Source: Bradyrhizobium sp. 138 (GTDB lineage Bacteria; Pseudomonadota; Alphaproteobacteria; Rhizobiales; Xanthobacteraceae). Taken from it: 64,000 bases of DNA. How positions within the stretch are numbered: the stretch's first letter is position 1; every line of letters starts with the position of its first letter. Below are positions 8,336 through 17,357 of this stretch, one piece after another. The notes under the pieces are model-generated. The model saw only the letters and a list, made by a program, of their open reading frames with translations, was not told the origin of the DNA and did not search any database. The position numbers and the translations under genes were made by a program. The stretch is from assembly GCF_023074075.1 (NCBI RefSeq), contig NZ_JADPKT010000100.1, positions 1 to 64,000 on the forward strand, in the 5' to 3' direction.

Positions 8336-9751
8336 TCACACCGACGCCAGCTTCCTGTACAGCGCGCTGTAACTTCCCGCCGAGACGCTCCAGGAGAACG
8401 AGCGTCCCATGGCGCTGCGGCGCATGGTGTCGAGCTGGTCTTGTGCCACGAAGGCCGAGAAGGCCCGGCGCACGCCGCCGAGGAAGGAATCGCGCGAGGG
8501 TTTTGCGAACAGGAAGCCGGTCTCGCCGTCGGTGATGGTCTCGGCGAGGCCGCCGGTCTGGTGCCCGATCGGCAGCGAGCCGAAGCGCTGGGCGTACATC
8601 TGGCTAAGCCCGCACGGCTCGAAGCGCGATGGCATCAGGGTGAAATCGCTGCCTGCAAAGATGCGGCGCGCCTGGGCCTCGTTGAAGCCGATCACCACGC
8701 CGATGGCGTCGGGGCGGCGGCGATGCGCGTCGATCAAAGCCTGCTCGAGCGCCGGCTCACCGGAGCCGGTGACCACGATCTGGCCGCCGGCATCGACGAT
8801 CTCGTCGGCCGCCGACAGCACGAGGTCGATGCCCTTCTGGTGCACGAGGCGGGCGACGATCCCGAACATCGGGCCACGCGAGACCGCAAGCCCGAACTGC
8901 TTGCGGACATAATCCGCATTGGCCCTCTTGCCGATCCAATCACCGGCGCCGAATTGCTGGGCGAGCTGGGCGCAGGAGCGCGGGTCCCAGCTCTCGTCGA
9001 TGCCGTTGAGGATGCCGGTGAGCTCGGCGGCGTCCGAGCGCAGGCGGAGCAGGCCCTCCAGACCGCAGCCGAACTCGGCCGTCGTGATCTCCCGCGCATA
9101 GGTGCCGCTGACGGTGGTGAGGTGCGAGGCGTAAACGAGGCCAGCCTTGAGGAAGGAGATCTGGTCGTAGAATTCGACGCCGTCGATATGGAACGAGCTT
9201 TCCGGTGCGCCGATCCGCCGCAGCGAATCCTTCGGGAAGAGGCCCTGATAGGCGAGGTTATGAATGGTCAGAATCGACGGCAGCTTGGAGCCGCGCCAGG
9301 CGAGATAGGCCGGCACGAGCGAGGCCTGCCAGTCATTGGCATGGATCAGGTCTGCTGCCCAATTCTTGTCCAGCTTGCCCATGGCCAGCTCAGCGGCCGC
9401 CGAGGCGAGACGCGCGAAGCGGATGTCGTTGTCCGGCCAGTCGCGCCCGGACTCGTCGCCGTAGGGGTTGCCGGGCCGATCGTAGAGTTGTGAGCAGAGC
9501 AGCACGTAGACCGGCATTCCGTCCTTGGTCGCGGCCCGGCCGAGCGAGCAGGCCGGCATTTCCGCGAACGCGGGGCAGCGGCCAACGATCTGAATATGCG
9601 TGAGTTGCTCGATGATGTCGCGATAGCCGGGCAGCATGATCCGGATATCGGCAAAGGAGCGGAGGGCGCGGGGGAGGGCGGCCGAAACGGCGCCAAGTCC
9701 GCCGACGCGAACGAAGTCGTCCATCTCTGTGGTGACGAACAAGACCCTCAA
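8336..9751 (-). CDS. glgA: Glycogen/starch synthase, GT5 family
   Basis: 471 residues with the GT-B double Rossmann fold of glycogen synthases. Recognisable are the N-terminal ADP-glucose loop R-V-G-G-L-G-A-V near residues 15-22, H-A-N-D-W-Q in the first domain, and P-S-R-F-E-P-C-G-L in the second. It transfers glucose from ADP-glucose to the non-reducing end of a glucan. Position 15, normally Lys in the K-x-G-G-L motif, is Arg. The gene stands alone: no glgB, glgC or glgP is near. The start is TTG at 9751 with AGAGGG upstream. It is divergent from the CoA-transferase across 193 bases in which I see only a small GAACT-type hairpin. Confidence 0.8.
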   Translation of the reverse strand: MRVLFVTTEMDDFVRVGGLGAVSAALPRALRSFADIRIMLPGYRDIIEQLTHIQIVGRCPAFAEMPACSLGRAATKDGMPVYVLLCSQLYDRPGNPYGDESGRDWPDNDIRFARLASAAAELAMGKLDKNWAADLIHANDWQASLVPAYLAWRGSKLPSILTIHNLAYQGLFPKDSLRRIGAPESSFHIDGVEFYDQISFLKAGLVYASHLTTVSGTYAREITTAEFGCGLEGLLRLRSDAAELTGILNGIDESWDPRSCAQLAQQFGAGDWIGKRANADYVRKQFGLAVSRGPMFGIVARLVHQKGIDLVLSAADEIVDAGGQIVVTGSGEPALEQALIDAHRRRPDAIGVVIGFNEAQARRIFAGSDFTLMPSRFEPCGLSQMYAQRFGSLPIGHQTGGLAETITDGETGFLFAKPSRDSFLGGVRRAFSAFVAQDQLDTMRRSAMGRSFSWSVSAGSYSALYRKLASV

Positions 9752-9944
9752 GAACAGCTGCCCTCTGTCGATCCCGTTTGCTGCTATGCAAGAACGGGTC
9801 CAGTTGTCCCGGAATTCCCAAGCCCGCCTATAAGACGCGTCGGTTCGGTAAAGACTTTCCTACTCAGCCGCCGCCCTCTAGGGTCGTCGCGTCAACAACA
9901 GAGAACTTCGAGAGTTCCTAAGAGACCCAAGGACGTAAGCAGGC

Positions 9945-11144
9945 ATGCAGCTAGCAGATAAGCATGAGGGGACGACGACAAAGGCCTTCGCAGGCCTGCG
10001 GGTCCTGGATTTTTCGACCACCATCGCCGGTCCCCACTGCGCGCGCATGCTCGCCGATATGGGCGCCGAGGTCATCAAGATCGAGACCGAGGGCGGTGAG
10101 ACGATGCGGACCCGACCGCCGCTGCGCCAGGGCTGCAGCACCGCGTTCGGCCAGCTCAATGTCGGCAAGAAGAGCCTGGTGCTCGATCTCAAGTCCGAAG
10201 ACGGCAAGGAGGCGGTGTGCCGGCTGGCGGCTACATCGGACATTCTGGTCGAGAATTTTCGCCCCGGCGTGATGCAGCGGCTGCGGCTCGACTACGATAG
10301 CCTGCGTCAGATCAACCCGAAGCTGATCTACTGCTCGATCTCGGGCTACGGGCAGACCGGCCCCTCGGCCGAGTTGCCGGCCTATGCGCCGGTGATTCAC
10401 GCGGCCTCCGGCTACGACATGGCGCATCTGTCTTACCAGCCCGGCCGCAACCGCCCCGATTATTGCGGCATCTACCACGCCGACGTCGTCAGCGGCACCT
10501 ACGGCTTCGGCGCGATCGCGTCCGCGCTCTATCAGCGCACCGTGACAGGACTAGGCCAGCACATCGACGTCTCCATGATGGAAACGATGCTTTCGCTGAC
10601 GCTGACCGAGCTGCAGACCTCGCAATTCACGGTGAAGCCGACGTCGCGTCCCATGTTCGGGCCGACCGAGACGGCAAGCGGCTATGTCATGATCACGGTC
10701 GCCAGCGAGAAGACGTTTCAGGGCTTGATGGGCGTGATCGGCCGGCCGGAATGGATCTCCGATCCGCGCTTCTCGACCTATGCCGCGCGCCGCGAGAACT
10801 GGGTCGAGATGATGGACGGCGTCGAAACCTGGTCACGGCGGCTCACAACCGATGCGTGTCTCGCAGCGCTGGGCGCGGCCGGCGTGCCGGCTTCGGCCTA
10901 TCGCACCGTGTCCGAGGCGCTGACCGATCCGCAGCTCGCGCACCGGCAAGCGCTCTCCGAGGTGCGCGACGAGGGTGGCTCCTTTCAGGTGCTCAACCTG
11001 CCATTCCGGATGTCGGGCGCCGACACTACGCCGGCCAAGACGATAGCAGTGCTCGGCGAGCATACGGATGCACTGCGCGACGAGATCGGCCTCGCCGATG
11101 ATGCGCCAATTCCGACTGGCAAAACGGCGGCGGCGACACACTGA
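9945..11144 (+). CDS. CaiB/BaiF family CoA-transferase
   Basis: 399 residues of a class III CoA-transferase: L-R-V-L-D-F-S-T-T-I-A-G-P near residue 18, G-A-E-V-I-K-I-E near 40, L-V-E-N-F-R-P-G-V near 101. The catalytic aspartate of the formyl-CoA transferase family falls at Asp180 (Y-H-A-D-V-V-S-G). Such enzymes move CoA between organic acids. The acid is unknown; neighbours (an alcohol dehydrogenase and a hydroxyacid dehydrogenase) suggest a small organic-acid route. Spacing to the next gene (148 bases) is empty of visible signals. Confidence 0.85.
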   Translation: MQLADKHEGTTTKAFAGLRVLDFSTTIAGPHCARMLADMGAEVIKIETEGGETMRTRPPLRQGCSTAFGQLNVGKKSLVLDLKSEDGKEAVCRLAATSDILVENFRPGVMQRLRLDYDSLRQINPKLIYCSISGYGQTGPSAELPAYAPVIHAASGYDMAHLSYQPGRNRPDYCGIYHADVVSGTYGFGAIASALYQRTVTGLGQHIDVSMMETMLSLTLTELQTSQFTVKPTSRPMFGPTETASGYVMITVASEKTFQGLMGVIGRPEWISDPRFSTYAARRENWVEMMDGVETWSRRLTTDACLAALGAAGVPASAYRTVSEALTDPQLAHRQALSEVRDEGGSFQVLNLPFRMSGADTTPAKTIAVLGEHTDALRDEIGLADDAPIPTGKTAAATH

Positions 11145-11292
11145 AGGCCGAGTGTCGTGCGGCAAGCAATGCGGCCTTGCGTTCCGTCGGCTTGTCATCA
11201 TCGGCTAGCGTCAACTAGACAGACCCTGGTTTGTCTCGTCACGCCACCCATGGCATGGTGGCGACAACGATAAGCATGCCGGGAGGACGCCG

Positions 11293-12360
11293 ATGAAGAG
11301 TTTCAAGGTTGCCGAGTTCAAGGCGCCGCTGCAGGAGTTCGACGAGGCGACGCCGCAGCCGTCCGGCACGCAGGTACTGATCAAGGTGAAGGCGGCCGGC
11401 GTCTGCCACAGCGATCTCCACATCTGGGAAGGCGGTTACGATCTCGGCCATGGCCGCAAGCCGCTGTCGCTGAAGGATCGCGGCATCAATCTGCCGCTGA
11501 CCATGGGGCACGAGACCGTCGGCGAAATCCTCGCCTTCGGCCCCGACGTGAAGCCGACCGATCAGGGCGATCTTAGGCTTGGCGATGTCGGCCTCGTCTA
11601 TCCCTGGATCGGCTGCGGCAAATGCGCGACGTGTCTGGCGGGTGACGAGAACATGTGCCTGACGCCGCGTTCGCTCGGCGTCTATTGCGACGGCGGCTAT
11701 TCCGATCACATGCTGGTGCCCCATCCGCGCTATTTGCTCAACCTTAGAGGGCTCGATCCCGCGACGACCGCGCCCTATGCGTGCTCCGGCGTCACCACCT
11801 ACAGCGCGCTGAAGAAAGTCGAGCAGCATTTCGACACGCCAATCGTGATGTTCGGTGCCGGCGGCCTCGGCCTGATGGCGCTGTCGCTCCTGAAGGCGAT
11901 GGGCGGCAAGGGCGCGATCGTGGTCGATATCGACGCCAGAAAGCGCGAGGCGGCGGAGAGGGCCGGCGCGCTCGCCACCGTCGATCCCAAGGCACCAGAT
12001 GCGCTGGAGCAGCTTGCGAAGAAGGTGGGCGGGCCGATCCGTGCCGTGATCGACCTCGTCGGCAATGCCGCAACGACGCAGCTCGGCTTCGATTGCCTCA
12101 CCAAGGGCGGCAAGCTGGTCATCGTCGGCCTGTTCGGCGGCGGCGCGACCTGGGCGCTGCCGCTGATTCCGATCAAGGCGGTGACGATCCAGGGCAGCTA
12201 TGTCGGAAACTTGCGCGAAACGCAGGAATTGCTCGACCTCGTGCGCACCAAGAAGGTGCCGCCGATCCCGGTGACGACGGCACCGCTCGCCAAGGCCAAC
12301 GACGCGCTGCTGCAATTGCAGCAGGGCGCGGTGGTCGGGCGCACGGTGTTGACGCCGTAA
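11293..12360 (+). CDS. Zinc-dependent alcohol dehydrogenase
   Basis: 355 residues of a medium-chain dehydrogenase. Catalytic zinc ligands are visible at Cys38 (G-V-C-H-S-D) and His73-Glu74 (G-H-E-T). The structural zinc lobe is complete with Cys108, Cys111, Cys114 and Cys122. The nucleotide-binding G-A-G-G-L-G follows near residue 194. It probably oxidises a primary or aromatic alcohol with NAD(P). The ATG at 11293 follows GGGAGGACGCCG. A family A palindrome separates it from the next gene in the same direction. Confidence 0.85.
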   Translation: MKSFKVAEFKAPLQEFDEATPQPSGTQVLIKVKAAGVCHSDLHIWEGGYDLGHGRKPLSLKDRGINLPLTMGHETVGEILAFGPDVKPTDQGDLRLGDVGLVYPWIGCGKCATCLAGDENMCLTPRSLGVYCDGGYSDHMLVPHPRYLLNLRGLDPATTAPYACSGVTTYSALKKVEQHFDTPIVMFGAGGLGLMALSLLKAMGGKGAIVVDIDARKREAAERAGALATVDPKAPDALEQLAKKVGGPIRAVIDLVGNAATTQLGFDCLTKGGKLVIVGLFGGGATWALPLIPIKAVTIQGSYVGNLRETQELLDLVRTKKVPPIPVTTAPLAKANDALLQLQQGAVVGRTVLTP

Positions 12361-12376
12361 GCGCAGCTCTCTCCCT

Positions 12377-12462
12377 CGTCATTGCGAGGAGCGAAGCGAC
12401 GAAGCAATCCAGACTGTCTCCGCGGAAAGATTCTGGATTGCCTCGCTTCGCTCGCAATGACG
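12377..12462. repeat. Palindromic repeat family A, copy 2
   Basis: Arms CGTCATTGCGAG / CTCGCAATGACG with the inner GAAGCAATCCAG/CTGGATTG. It lies between two co-directional genes, so it would be transcribed as a long hairpin inside a possible operon. Confidence 0.9.
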
Positions 12463-12493
12463 ACTTGGCTAACTCCTTTCTCGAGGCCTTCCC

Positions 12494-13573
12494 ATGTCCG
12501 CAAACAACGCCTTCCACATTGCCGTGCTCGCCGGTGACGGCATCGGTCCCGAAGTCATGGCGCCGGCCATCGAGGTGCTACGCAAGACCGAAAAGAAGTC
12601 GGGCTTGAGCTTCCGCTTCACCGAGGCACCCGCCGGCGCCAACAATTATCTCGCCACCGGCAAGTCGATGCCCGACTCGACCATCAAGCTCTGCGAGCAG
12701 GCGGACGCGATCCTGCTCGGGGCCTGCGGTCTGCCGTCGGTGCGCTACCCCGACAATACCGAGATCGCGCCGCAGATCGAGCTGCGTTTCATCTTCGATC
12801 TCTATGCCGGCGTGCGGCCCGCACGCCTCATTCCCGGTGTGCCGAGCCCGATCGTCGGTGCCGACCAGCGTGGCATCGATCTCGTCGTGATCCGCGAATC
12901 CACCGAGGGCCTGTTCGCCTCGATGGGCAAGGGTGTCGTCACCCATGAGGACGCGCGCGAGACCATGGTGATCACGCGCAAGACGTCGGAACGCCTGTTC
13001 GAGTTCTCGTTTCGCCTGGCCGAGCGGCGCAAGGCGCGCGGCAAACCGGGAATGCTCACCTGCGTCGACAAGGCGAATGTGTTCAAGGCGTTTGCGTTCT
13101 TTCGCGGGATCTTCGACGAGATCGAGAAGAAGCATCCTGATGTGAAGACCGACCGGCTCTATGTCGATGCCTGTTCGGCGATGCTGGTCAAGCGGCCCTG
13201 GGATTTCGACGTGATGGTGATGGAGAATATGTTCGGCGACATCGTCTCCGACATCACCGCGAGCCTGATCGGCGGCCTCGGCATGGCGCCGTCGGCCGAT
13301 ATCGGCGACAAATACGCTGTGTTCCAGCCCTGTCACGGCACCGCCCCCGATATCATGGGGCAGGGCAAGGCCAATCCCACCGGCATGATCCTGTCGGCGG
13401 CGATGATGCTCGACTGGCTCGCCGACAAGCACGGCATCGAGAGCGCGGCGGAGGCTGGCGAGACGATCGAGCGTGCGGTGGATCAGGTCTATGCCGGCGG
13501 CATCAAGCCGATGGAGTTCGGCGGCGGCAACGGGACGGCGGATATTACCAAGGCGGTGCTGGCGGCGCTGTAG
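12494..13573 (+). CDS. Isopropylmalate/tartrate-type dehydrogenase
   Basis: 359 residues of the beta-decarboxylating hydroxyacid dehydrogenase family. It has G-D-G-I-G-P-E at the N-terminus, R-E-S-T-E-G-L-F with the substrate-binding arginine near residue 135, a Lys in V-D-K-A-N-V, and the metal-binding segment D-A-C-S-A-M-L-V. H-G-T-A-P-D-I lies near the C-terminus. The E-S-T-E-G-L pattern and the insert before it fit the tartrate dehydrogenase/decarboxylase or LeuB-like side branch rather than true leuB, whose usual partners leuCD are absent. The substrate is therefore open. A terminator follows at 13581. Confidence 0.75.
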   Translation: MSANNAFHIAVLAGDGIGPEVMAPAIEVLRKTEKKSGLSFRFTEAPAGANNYLATGKSMPDSTIKLCEQADAILLGACGLPSVRYPDNTEIAPQIELRFIFDLYAGVRPARLIPGVPSPIVGADQRGIDLVVIRESTEGLFASMGKGVVTHEDARETMVITRKTSERLFEFSFRLAERRKARGKPGMLTCVDKANVFKAFAFFRGIFDEIEKKHPDVKTDRLYVDACSAMLVKRPWDFDVMVMENMFGDIVSDITASLIGGLGMAPSADIGDKYAVFQPCHGTAPDIMGQGKANPTGMILSAAMMLDWLADKHGIESAAEAGETIERAVDQVYAGGIKPMEFGGGNGTADITKAVLAAL

Positions 13574-13580
13574 TCAAAGG

Positions 13581-13610
13581 AAAAGGGGCCCGCAGGCCCC
13601 TTTGTCGTTT
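13581..13610. terminator. Bidirectional intrinsic terminator
   Basis: AAAGGGGCC CGCA GGCCCCTTT followed by GTCGTTT. It sits between two convergent stops (13573 and 13609), so it can serve both the dehydrogenase and the small secreted-protein gene. Confidence 0.8.
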
Positions 13611-13896
13611 ACCAGCGGCGCCAGTGGTGATGGCGGTGACCCCAGCCCCACGGACGCGGACCATAGAAGCGTCGCGGGCCGCCATAATAGCCGTAGGCGC
13701 CATAATAGTTCGGACGCCAGAAGCAACGGCCCCAGGGGTTGCAGACCCAGCGCACCTGATCGACGTCAGCGGCCAGTCCGCTCGCGATTCGATCCGCCTG
13801 CGGAATGCCGTTCGGCATTGCCGCGAACGCCGAGCCCGAAGCGAGCGCTACACCGCCCAAGGCAGCCAGACCAAGAACAGCAAACTTGAGTTTCAT
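13609..13896 (-). CDS. Small secreted W/Y/R-rich protein (GCG_CRPN-like)
   Basis: A 95-residue protein: signal peptide (M-K-L-K-F-A-V-L-G-L ... A-S-G-S-A-F-A-A), a short acidic linker, then W-V-C-N-P-W-G-R-C-F-W-R-P-N near residues 49-62. The tail is rich in Tyr, Gly, Trp, Arg and His. The two-cysteine plus R-P-N core resembles the GCG_CRPN group of short alphaproteobacterial secreted proteins, though the leading G-C-G is absent here. Function unknown; probably periplasmic or surface-exposed. It has its own upstream region with AGGGAG before the ATG at 13896. Confidence 0.75.
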   Translation of the reverse strand: MKLKFAVLGLAALGGVALASGSAFAAMPNGIPQADRIASGLAADVDQVRWVCNPWGRCFWRPNYYGAYGYYGGPRRFYGPRPWGWGHRHHHWRRW

Positions 13897-14000
13897 CGCA
13901 ATCTCCCTCGTAGGTGGCGAGAGAACTTTCGACAGATCAACCGGTTGCTATCGGGGTGCTGCAGCGCGCGGATTTAATCTTCCTGAATGAAGGTTCAGAT

Positions 14001-14822
14001 TCAGCGTCCCTGGAACTTGGGTCGGCGCTTCTCCATGAAAGCTTGCCGACCCTCGCGGAAATCCGCGCTGTCCATGCAGGCATGGCCGACTGCCTTGATC
14101 GCCTCCATATCGCGCTGGCTTTCGTCCTTCAGCACCTGCGCGATGGTGATCTTGGCGGCCTTGATCGCGAGCGGGGCATTCTCGGAGATGGTCTGTGCGA
14201 TCGTCATGGTCTCGCCCCAGAGCGCGCCCTCCGGGAACACGCGCTCGACGAGACCGATGCGCAACGCCTCGGCGGAATCGATCCGCATGCCCGTGTACAT
14301 CAAGAGGCGCGCCCAGGACGGGCCGACCAGCGACACCAGATGCTTCAAGCCGTCATAACCATAGGCGATGCCGAGCCTGGCCGCGGGAATGCCGAACTGG
14401 CTGCCGTGTGCGGCGATGCGGATGTCGGCGAGCATCGCGACCTGCATGCCGCCGCCGAGGCAGAAGCCCTCGATGCAGGCAATCGTCGGTTTGGGATAGT
14501 CGGCGAGCAGCGCACGCTGCGCCGCGCTACGCTTGGCATATTCCTCGGACGCGGCCGCGTTATGGCGCGTCTTCTCGAACTGGCTGATATCGGCTCCTGA
14601 TACGAACGCCTTGCCGCCGGCTCCGCGCAGGATCACGACGCGCACCGTCTCGTCGTCGCGCAAGGCCGTCAGCGCCTCGCCAAATCCCTCCCACATCTCC
14701 AGCGACATCGCGTTGCGCTTGTCGGGATTGTTGAAGGTGATCACACCGACGCCATCGGCTGCGTGCTTGAGGATCTTGCCGTCCGCGTAAGGCGTTTCGA
14801 TCGTGCTGAAAATGTCGGGCAT
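14001..14822 (-). CDS. Enoyl-CoA hydratase/isomerase family protein
   Basis: 273 residues of the crotonase fold. The oxyanion-hole segments are V-S-G-A-D-I-S-Q-F near residue 75 and G-G-G-M-Q-V-A-M near 125. The second catalytic Glu position near G-L-V-E-R-V-F is in the usual place. The product adds water to, or isomerises, an acyl-CoA; the chain is unknown. The start at 14822 (M-P-D-I-F-S-T-I) is chosen because the 28 codons that could precede it look non-homologous. The 323-base spacer to 15145 holds only the terminator of the XRE gene and a GC-rich palindrome near 15016-15040. Confidence 0.8.
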   Translation of the reverse strand: MPDIFSTIETPYADGKILKHAADGVGVITFNNPDKRNAMSLEMWEGFGEALTALRDDETVRVVILRGAGGKAFVSGADISQFEKTRHNAAASEEYAKRSAAQRALLADYPKPTIACIEGFCLGGGMQVAMLADIRIAAHGSQFGIPAARLGIAYGYDGLKHLVSLVGPSWARLLMYTGMRIDSAEALRIGLVERVFPEGALWGETMTIAQTISENAPLAIKAAKITIAQVLKDESQRDMEAIKAVGHACMDSADFREGRQAFMEKRRPKFQGR

Positions 14823-14980
14823 CGCGCGCTCGCTGGTCGTTGACGAGGTGCAATGTGCTGCGGAGGCGTTGCCGGGGTCAACGGCGGCAAACGAGGCGAT
14901 TGGCATTCGCCTGTGCCGCTATTGCATGGCGGGGCGCCCCGTGTTCGCAAGCGGGGGTGAATGCCAGGCAATCGGGCAAT

Positions 14981-15004
14981 AAAAAGGGGCGGTCAGACCG
15001 CCCC
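14981..15004 (-). terminator. Intrinsic terminator of the XRE gene
   Basis: Read on the minus strand, GGGGCGGTC pairs with GACCGCCCC and is followed by TTTTT (plus-strand AAAAA at 14981-14985). It lies about 140 bases after the XRE stop codon with no gene between. Confidence 0.75.
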
Positions 15005-15145
15005 CGACAAGCAAAGGCCGCGCGCGGGACGCGCGCGGGCCAAGACGGACGCAAGGACATGCGATCCGGGTCCCGTTCAATCCGGCCGCGCCCCCGTGGC
15101 GCGGCGGATTGAAGATGGGCCGGAAAAGCAGACCGTCGATCGATC

Positions 15146-15550
15146 TCAGCTCTCGTTCGCCGCGATCGATTCCATCAGCGAGACGAGCTGACGCTGCACC
15201 GTCTGGTCCTTGATCTTGCTGTACGCGCGCAGCAAGCGAAGGCTGAAGGCGCTGTCGAGGAACAGCAGGCTCTCGACTTCGCGGGCCTTGTTGTCGCCGT
15301 CGTAGAAGAAGGTCACGGGCACATCGAGGGCGGTGGCGATCTGCTGAAGCCGAGCCGCGCCGACACGATTGACGCCCTTCTCGTATTTCTGGACCTGCTG
15401 GAAGCTGACGCCAAGCTTCTCGCCCAGCTCGGCCTGCGAGATCTTCATCTCGACGCGCCGCAGGCGGATCCGCTTGCCAAGCTCAATGTCCGGCTTGCCG
15501 GCACTGCGCTGCTTCATTCTTTTCGCCGCTGCTTTCATCTCTGTTCTCAC
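15146..15550 (-). CDS. XRE-type helix-turn-helix regulator
   Basis: 134 residues. A basic N-terminal tail is followed by a Cro/CI-type HTH at about residues 25-80 (I-R-L-R-R-V-E-M-K-I-S-Q-A-E-L-G near 28; F-Q-Q-V-Q-K-Y-E-K-G-V-N-R near 50), with a short C-terminal helical part. The Q-Q-V-Q-K-Y-E-K-G-x-N-R-x-G signature is shared with rhizobial PraR-like regulators. The GTG start at 15550 overlaps the stop of the LysR gene upstream (GTGA), so the two are translationally coupled. An ATG four codons further in (M-K-A-A-A-K) is an alternative start. Confidence 0.8.
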   Translation of the reverse strand: MRTEMKAAAKRMKQRSAGKPDIELGKRIRLRRVEMKISQAELGEKLGVSFQQVQKYEKGVNRVGAARLQQIATALDVPVTFFYDGDNKAREVESLLFLDSAFSLRLLRAYSKIKDQTVQRQLVSLMESIAANES

Positions 15551-16596
15551 CTTTGTTCTTCGGTTGAAAATCCCCCGAAGAGCTGGGTCAGGGGTTCGCC
15601 CATATACGAGTCCTTGAATTCATGCGGGTGCACGAACTCTTCCTTAAACCACGGGAAGCGAGCCGGACTGAAAGCTTCGATCAGCCAGTCGATCATGTGC
15701 CGCACGCGCGGAATACGGCCGCTACCGGGATGGTAGGACAACCAGATATCCAGCGGTCGGTTCAGCTCGACCTCCAGTAGAATCAATTTCCCGCCAAGCG
15801 CGATGGCGTAGCTGGGGAAGACGCCGATGCCGGCGCCATTCGCGACCGCCCAATAGTTGGCGCTCGAGACGTTGGTCTTCATGACCAGGAGGTCACGTTC
15901 CGAAACGCCCGGGAAGAAGCTCTCGAAGGATTCCTTGGCGGCAAGCTGGTCGGCGAATTGCAGCACCAGGCGATGCTTGATCAATTCCGCCGCTGAACGC
16001 GGCGCGCCATGCTTTTCGATGTATTTCTCGGAGGCCCAGAACATCAGGTGCATGCGGCCGAGCCGCACCAGCTTGATGTCGAGCGCCGAGGGACGCGACA
16101 GATGGATGGCGACGTCGGCCTCGTGACGCGAGACGTCGGCCGAACGCATCGCGCAATGCAGGTCGACCAGGATCTTCGGATAAGCCTGCTGGAATTCAAC
16201 CAGGCGCGGGGCGAGCCAGAACGTGCCGAGCCCCTCGGTGACGGCGACCCGAACCTCGCCGGACAGGGCATTGGCCATCGAATCGCTGGCCCGCAGCACG
16301 TCGAAGGTAGCGGCCTCCATGCGCTCGACGGCGGAGACCACCAGCGCGCCTTCATCGGTGAGATGGGTGCCATGGACGTCGCGGGTGAACAGCGTCGTGC
16401 CGGTCTGGCGTTCGAAATCGTCGATTCGCCGGCGCACGGCATTGATCGACAGCGACAAGCGCTCGGCCGCCGACCGGAAACTTCCGCATCGGACGACTTC
16501 TAGAAATATGCGGGCCGTATCCCAATCAGAGAGGCCGCTGAGATTTGTCTTTGGGCGTTCCGCCAGATGAACGCCCCTTTCCGCTAAGGAGTGCAT
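15547..16596 (-). CDS. LysR-family regulator with C-terminal extension
   Basis: 349 residues. The LysR HTH lies at about residues 24-80 (D-W-D-T-A-R-I-F-L-E-V-V-R-C-G-S-F-R), followed by an effector domain. The protein is about 50 residues longer than most LysR proteins; the extra length is split between an N-terminal tail and a C-terminal tail rich in Phe and Pro. It overlaps the XRE gene by 4 bases, forming a two-regulator operon. The target is not evident; no metabolic gene is adjacent in the divergent position. Confidence 0.8.
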   Translation of the reverse strand: MHSLAERGVHLAERPKTNLSGLSDWDTARIFLEVVRCGSFRSAAERLSLSINAVRRRIDDFERQTGTTLFTRDVHGTHLTDEGALVVSAVERMEAATFDVLRASDSMANALSGEVRVAVTEGLGTFWLAPRLVEFQQAYPKILVDLHCAMRSADVSRHEADVAIHLSRPSALDIKLVRLGRMHLMFWASEKYIEKHGAPRSAAELIKHRLVLQFADQLAAKESFESFFPGVSERDLLVMKTNVSSANYWAVANGAGIGVFPSYAIALGGKLILLEVELNRPLDIWLSYHPGSGRIPRVRHMIDWLIEAFSPARFPWFKEEFVHPHEFKDSYMGEPLTQLFGGFSTEEQR

Positions 16597-17080
16597 ACAA
16601 TTCCCTTCGGATGGCTAAACTGGCAGAATCTGGCGCAAACCACAACCACTGCGGGTTGGGGGACGTAAAGTTTTGAACGTCATCCTTACTACCGCGTGGG
16701 GTGGTATCTGAGTGCTGCCAAGGGCTGGGGAAGCGGGCGGATTATTTGCCCGGATGAGGGGTGTGGCGTGAGTTCCGTTGTGAGCCTTCGAATGGCTGCG
16801 GGATTGCAGGCGCTGTCCGCAAAGAATGACTTTGCGCGAGAGCCGGCGTCATCAACCTCGACGGATCAATCACAGCGCGCCAGGCGTTTCCTCCCGGACT
16901 GCTTCGACAATGGCCAACCGCGCAGCGCGGCGACGTTGGCCGAAATCGCGGTTCCAGGGCTGAAACCGACTGAAATCAGGTTCGGAGGCGCAGCGGCCTC
17001 ATGCTATCCTCCGTATTCCATGGGGGCCGAAGGGGTCGTCACAACCACGTCTCGCAGGCCGAATTAACGGAAAGAACGCC
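16597..17080. other. Intergenic stretch without a convincing gene
   Basis: The 484-base spacer holds an open frame at 16696-17067, but it has no ribosome-binding site, no recognisable domain and an amino-acid composition typical of non-coding GC-rich DNA. An imperfect dyad around 16688-16708 (ACTACC ... GGTGGT) may belong to a promoter region for the LysR gene. Confidence 0.4.
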
Positions 17081-17347
17081 GTGTCGCATTCAGACGAACA
17101 GTTGCAGTCGGTCCTGGAAACGCTTGAGGAGTGCCGCAGGGTGCTCAACGAGTGCGACAGCCGTGAGTCGGCCGAGCTGCTGTCCATCGTCATCCTCGAC
17201 GTCAGGATGAAACTCAAAGGAATCGACAGTGCCGATCTCAAGGCATTGTGCGACGAAATGCTGCGGAGCGCTGCGAGCGAGCCGCCGTCCCCTTCCAGGC
17301 AGACGCAGGACCAGCCCCGGCGTCCGCTGCTCCGCGTGGTGAAGTAG
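17081..17347 (+). CDS. Hypothetical 88-residue helical protein
   Basis: The GTG start gives M-S-H-S-D-E-Q-L. The first 60 residues are strongly helical and acidic (L-E-T-L-E-E-C-R-R-V-L-N-E-C-D) with a regular heptad-like pattern, and the tail is Pro/Arg-rich. No signal peptide or membrane segment. I do not recognise the family. A 9-bp stem hairpin follows the stop by about 10 bases. Confidence 0.55.
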   Translation: MSHSDEQLQSVLETLEECRRVLNECDSRESAELLSIVILDVRMKLKGIDSADLKALCDEMLRSAASEPPSPSRQTQDQPRRPLLRVVK

Positions 17348-17357
17348 CCGCGCCGCC

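Noticed and set aside
12494..13573. Assignment of this gene as leuB
   Set aside because: The substrate-loop region fits the tartrate-dehydrogenase-like branch and leuCD are absent, so the symbol was left empty.
16696..17067. A 123-codon frame in the spacer before the 88-residue gene
   Set aside because: No ribosome-binding site, no domain, low-complexity composition typical of non-coding GC-rich DNA.
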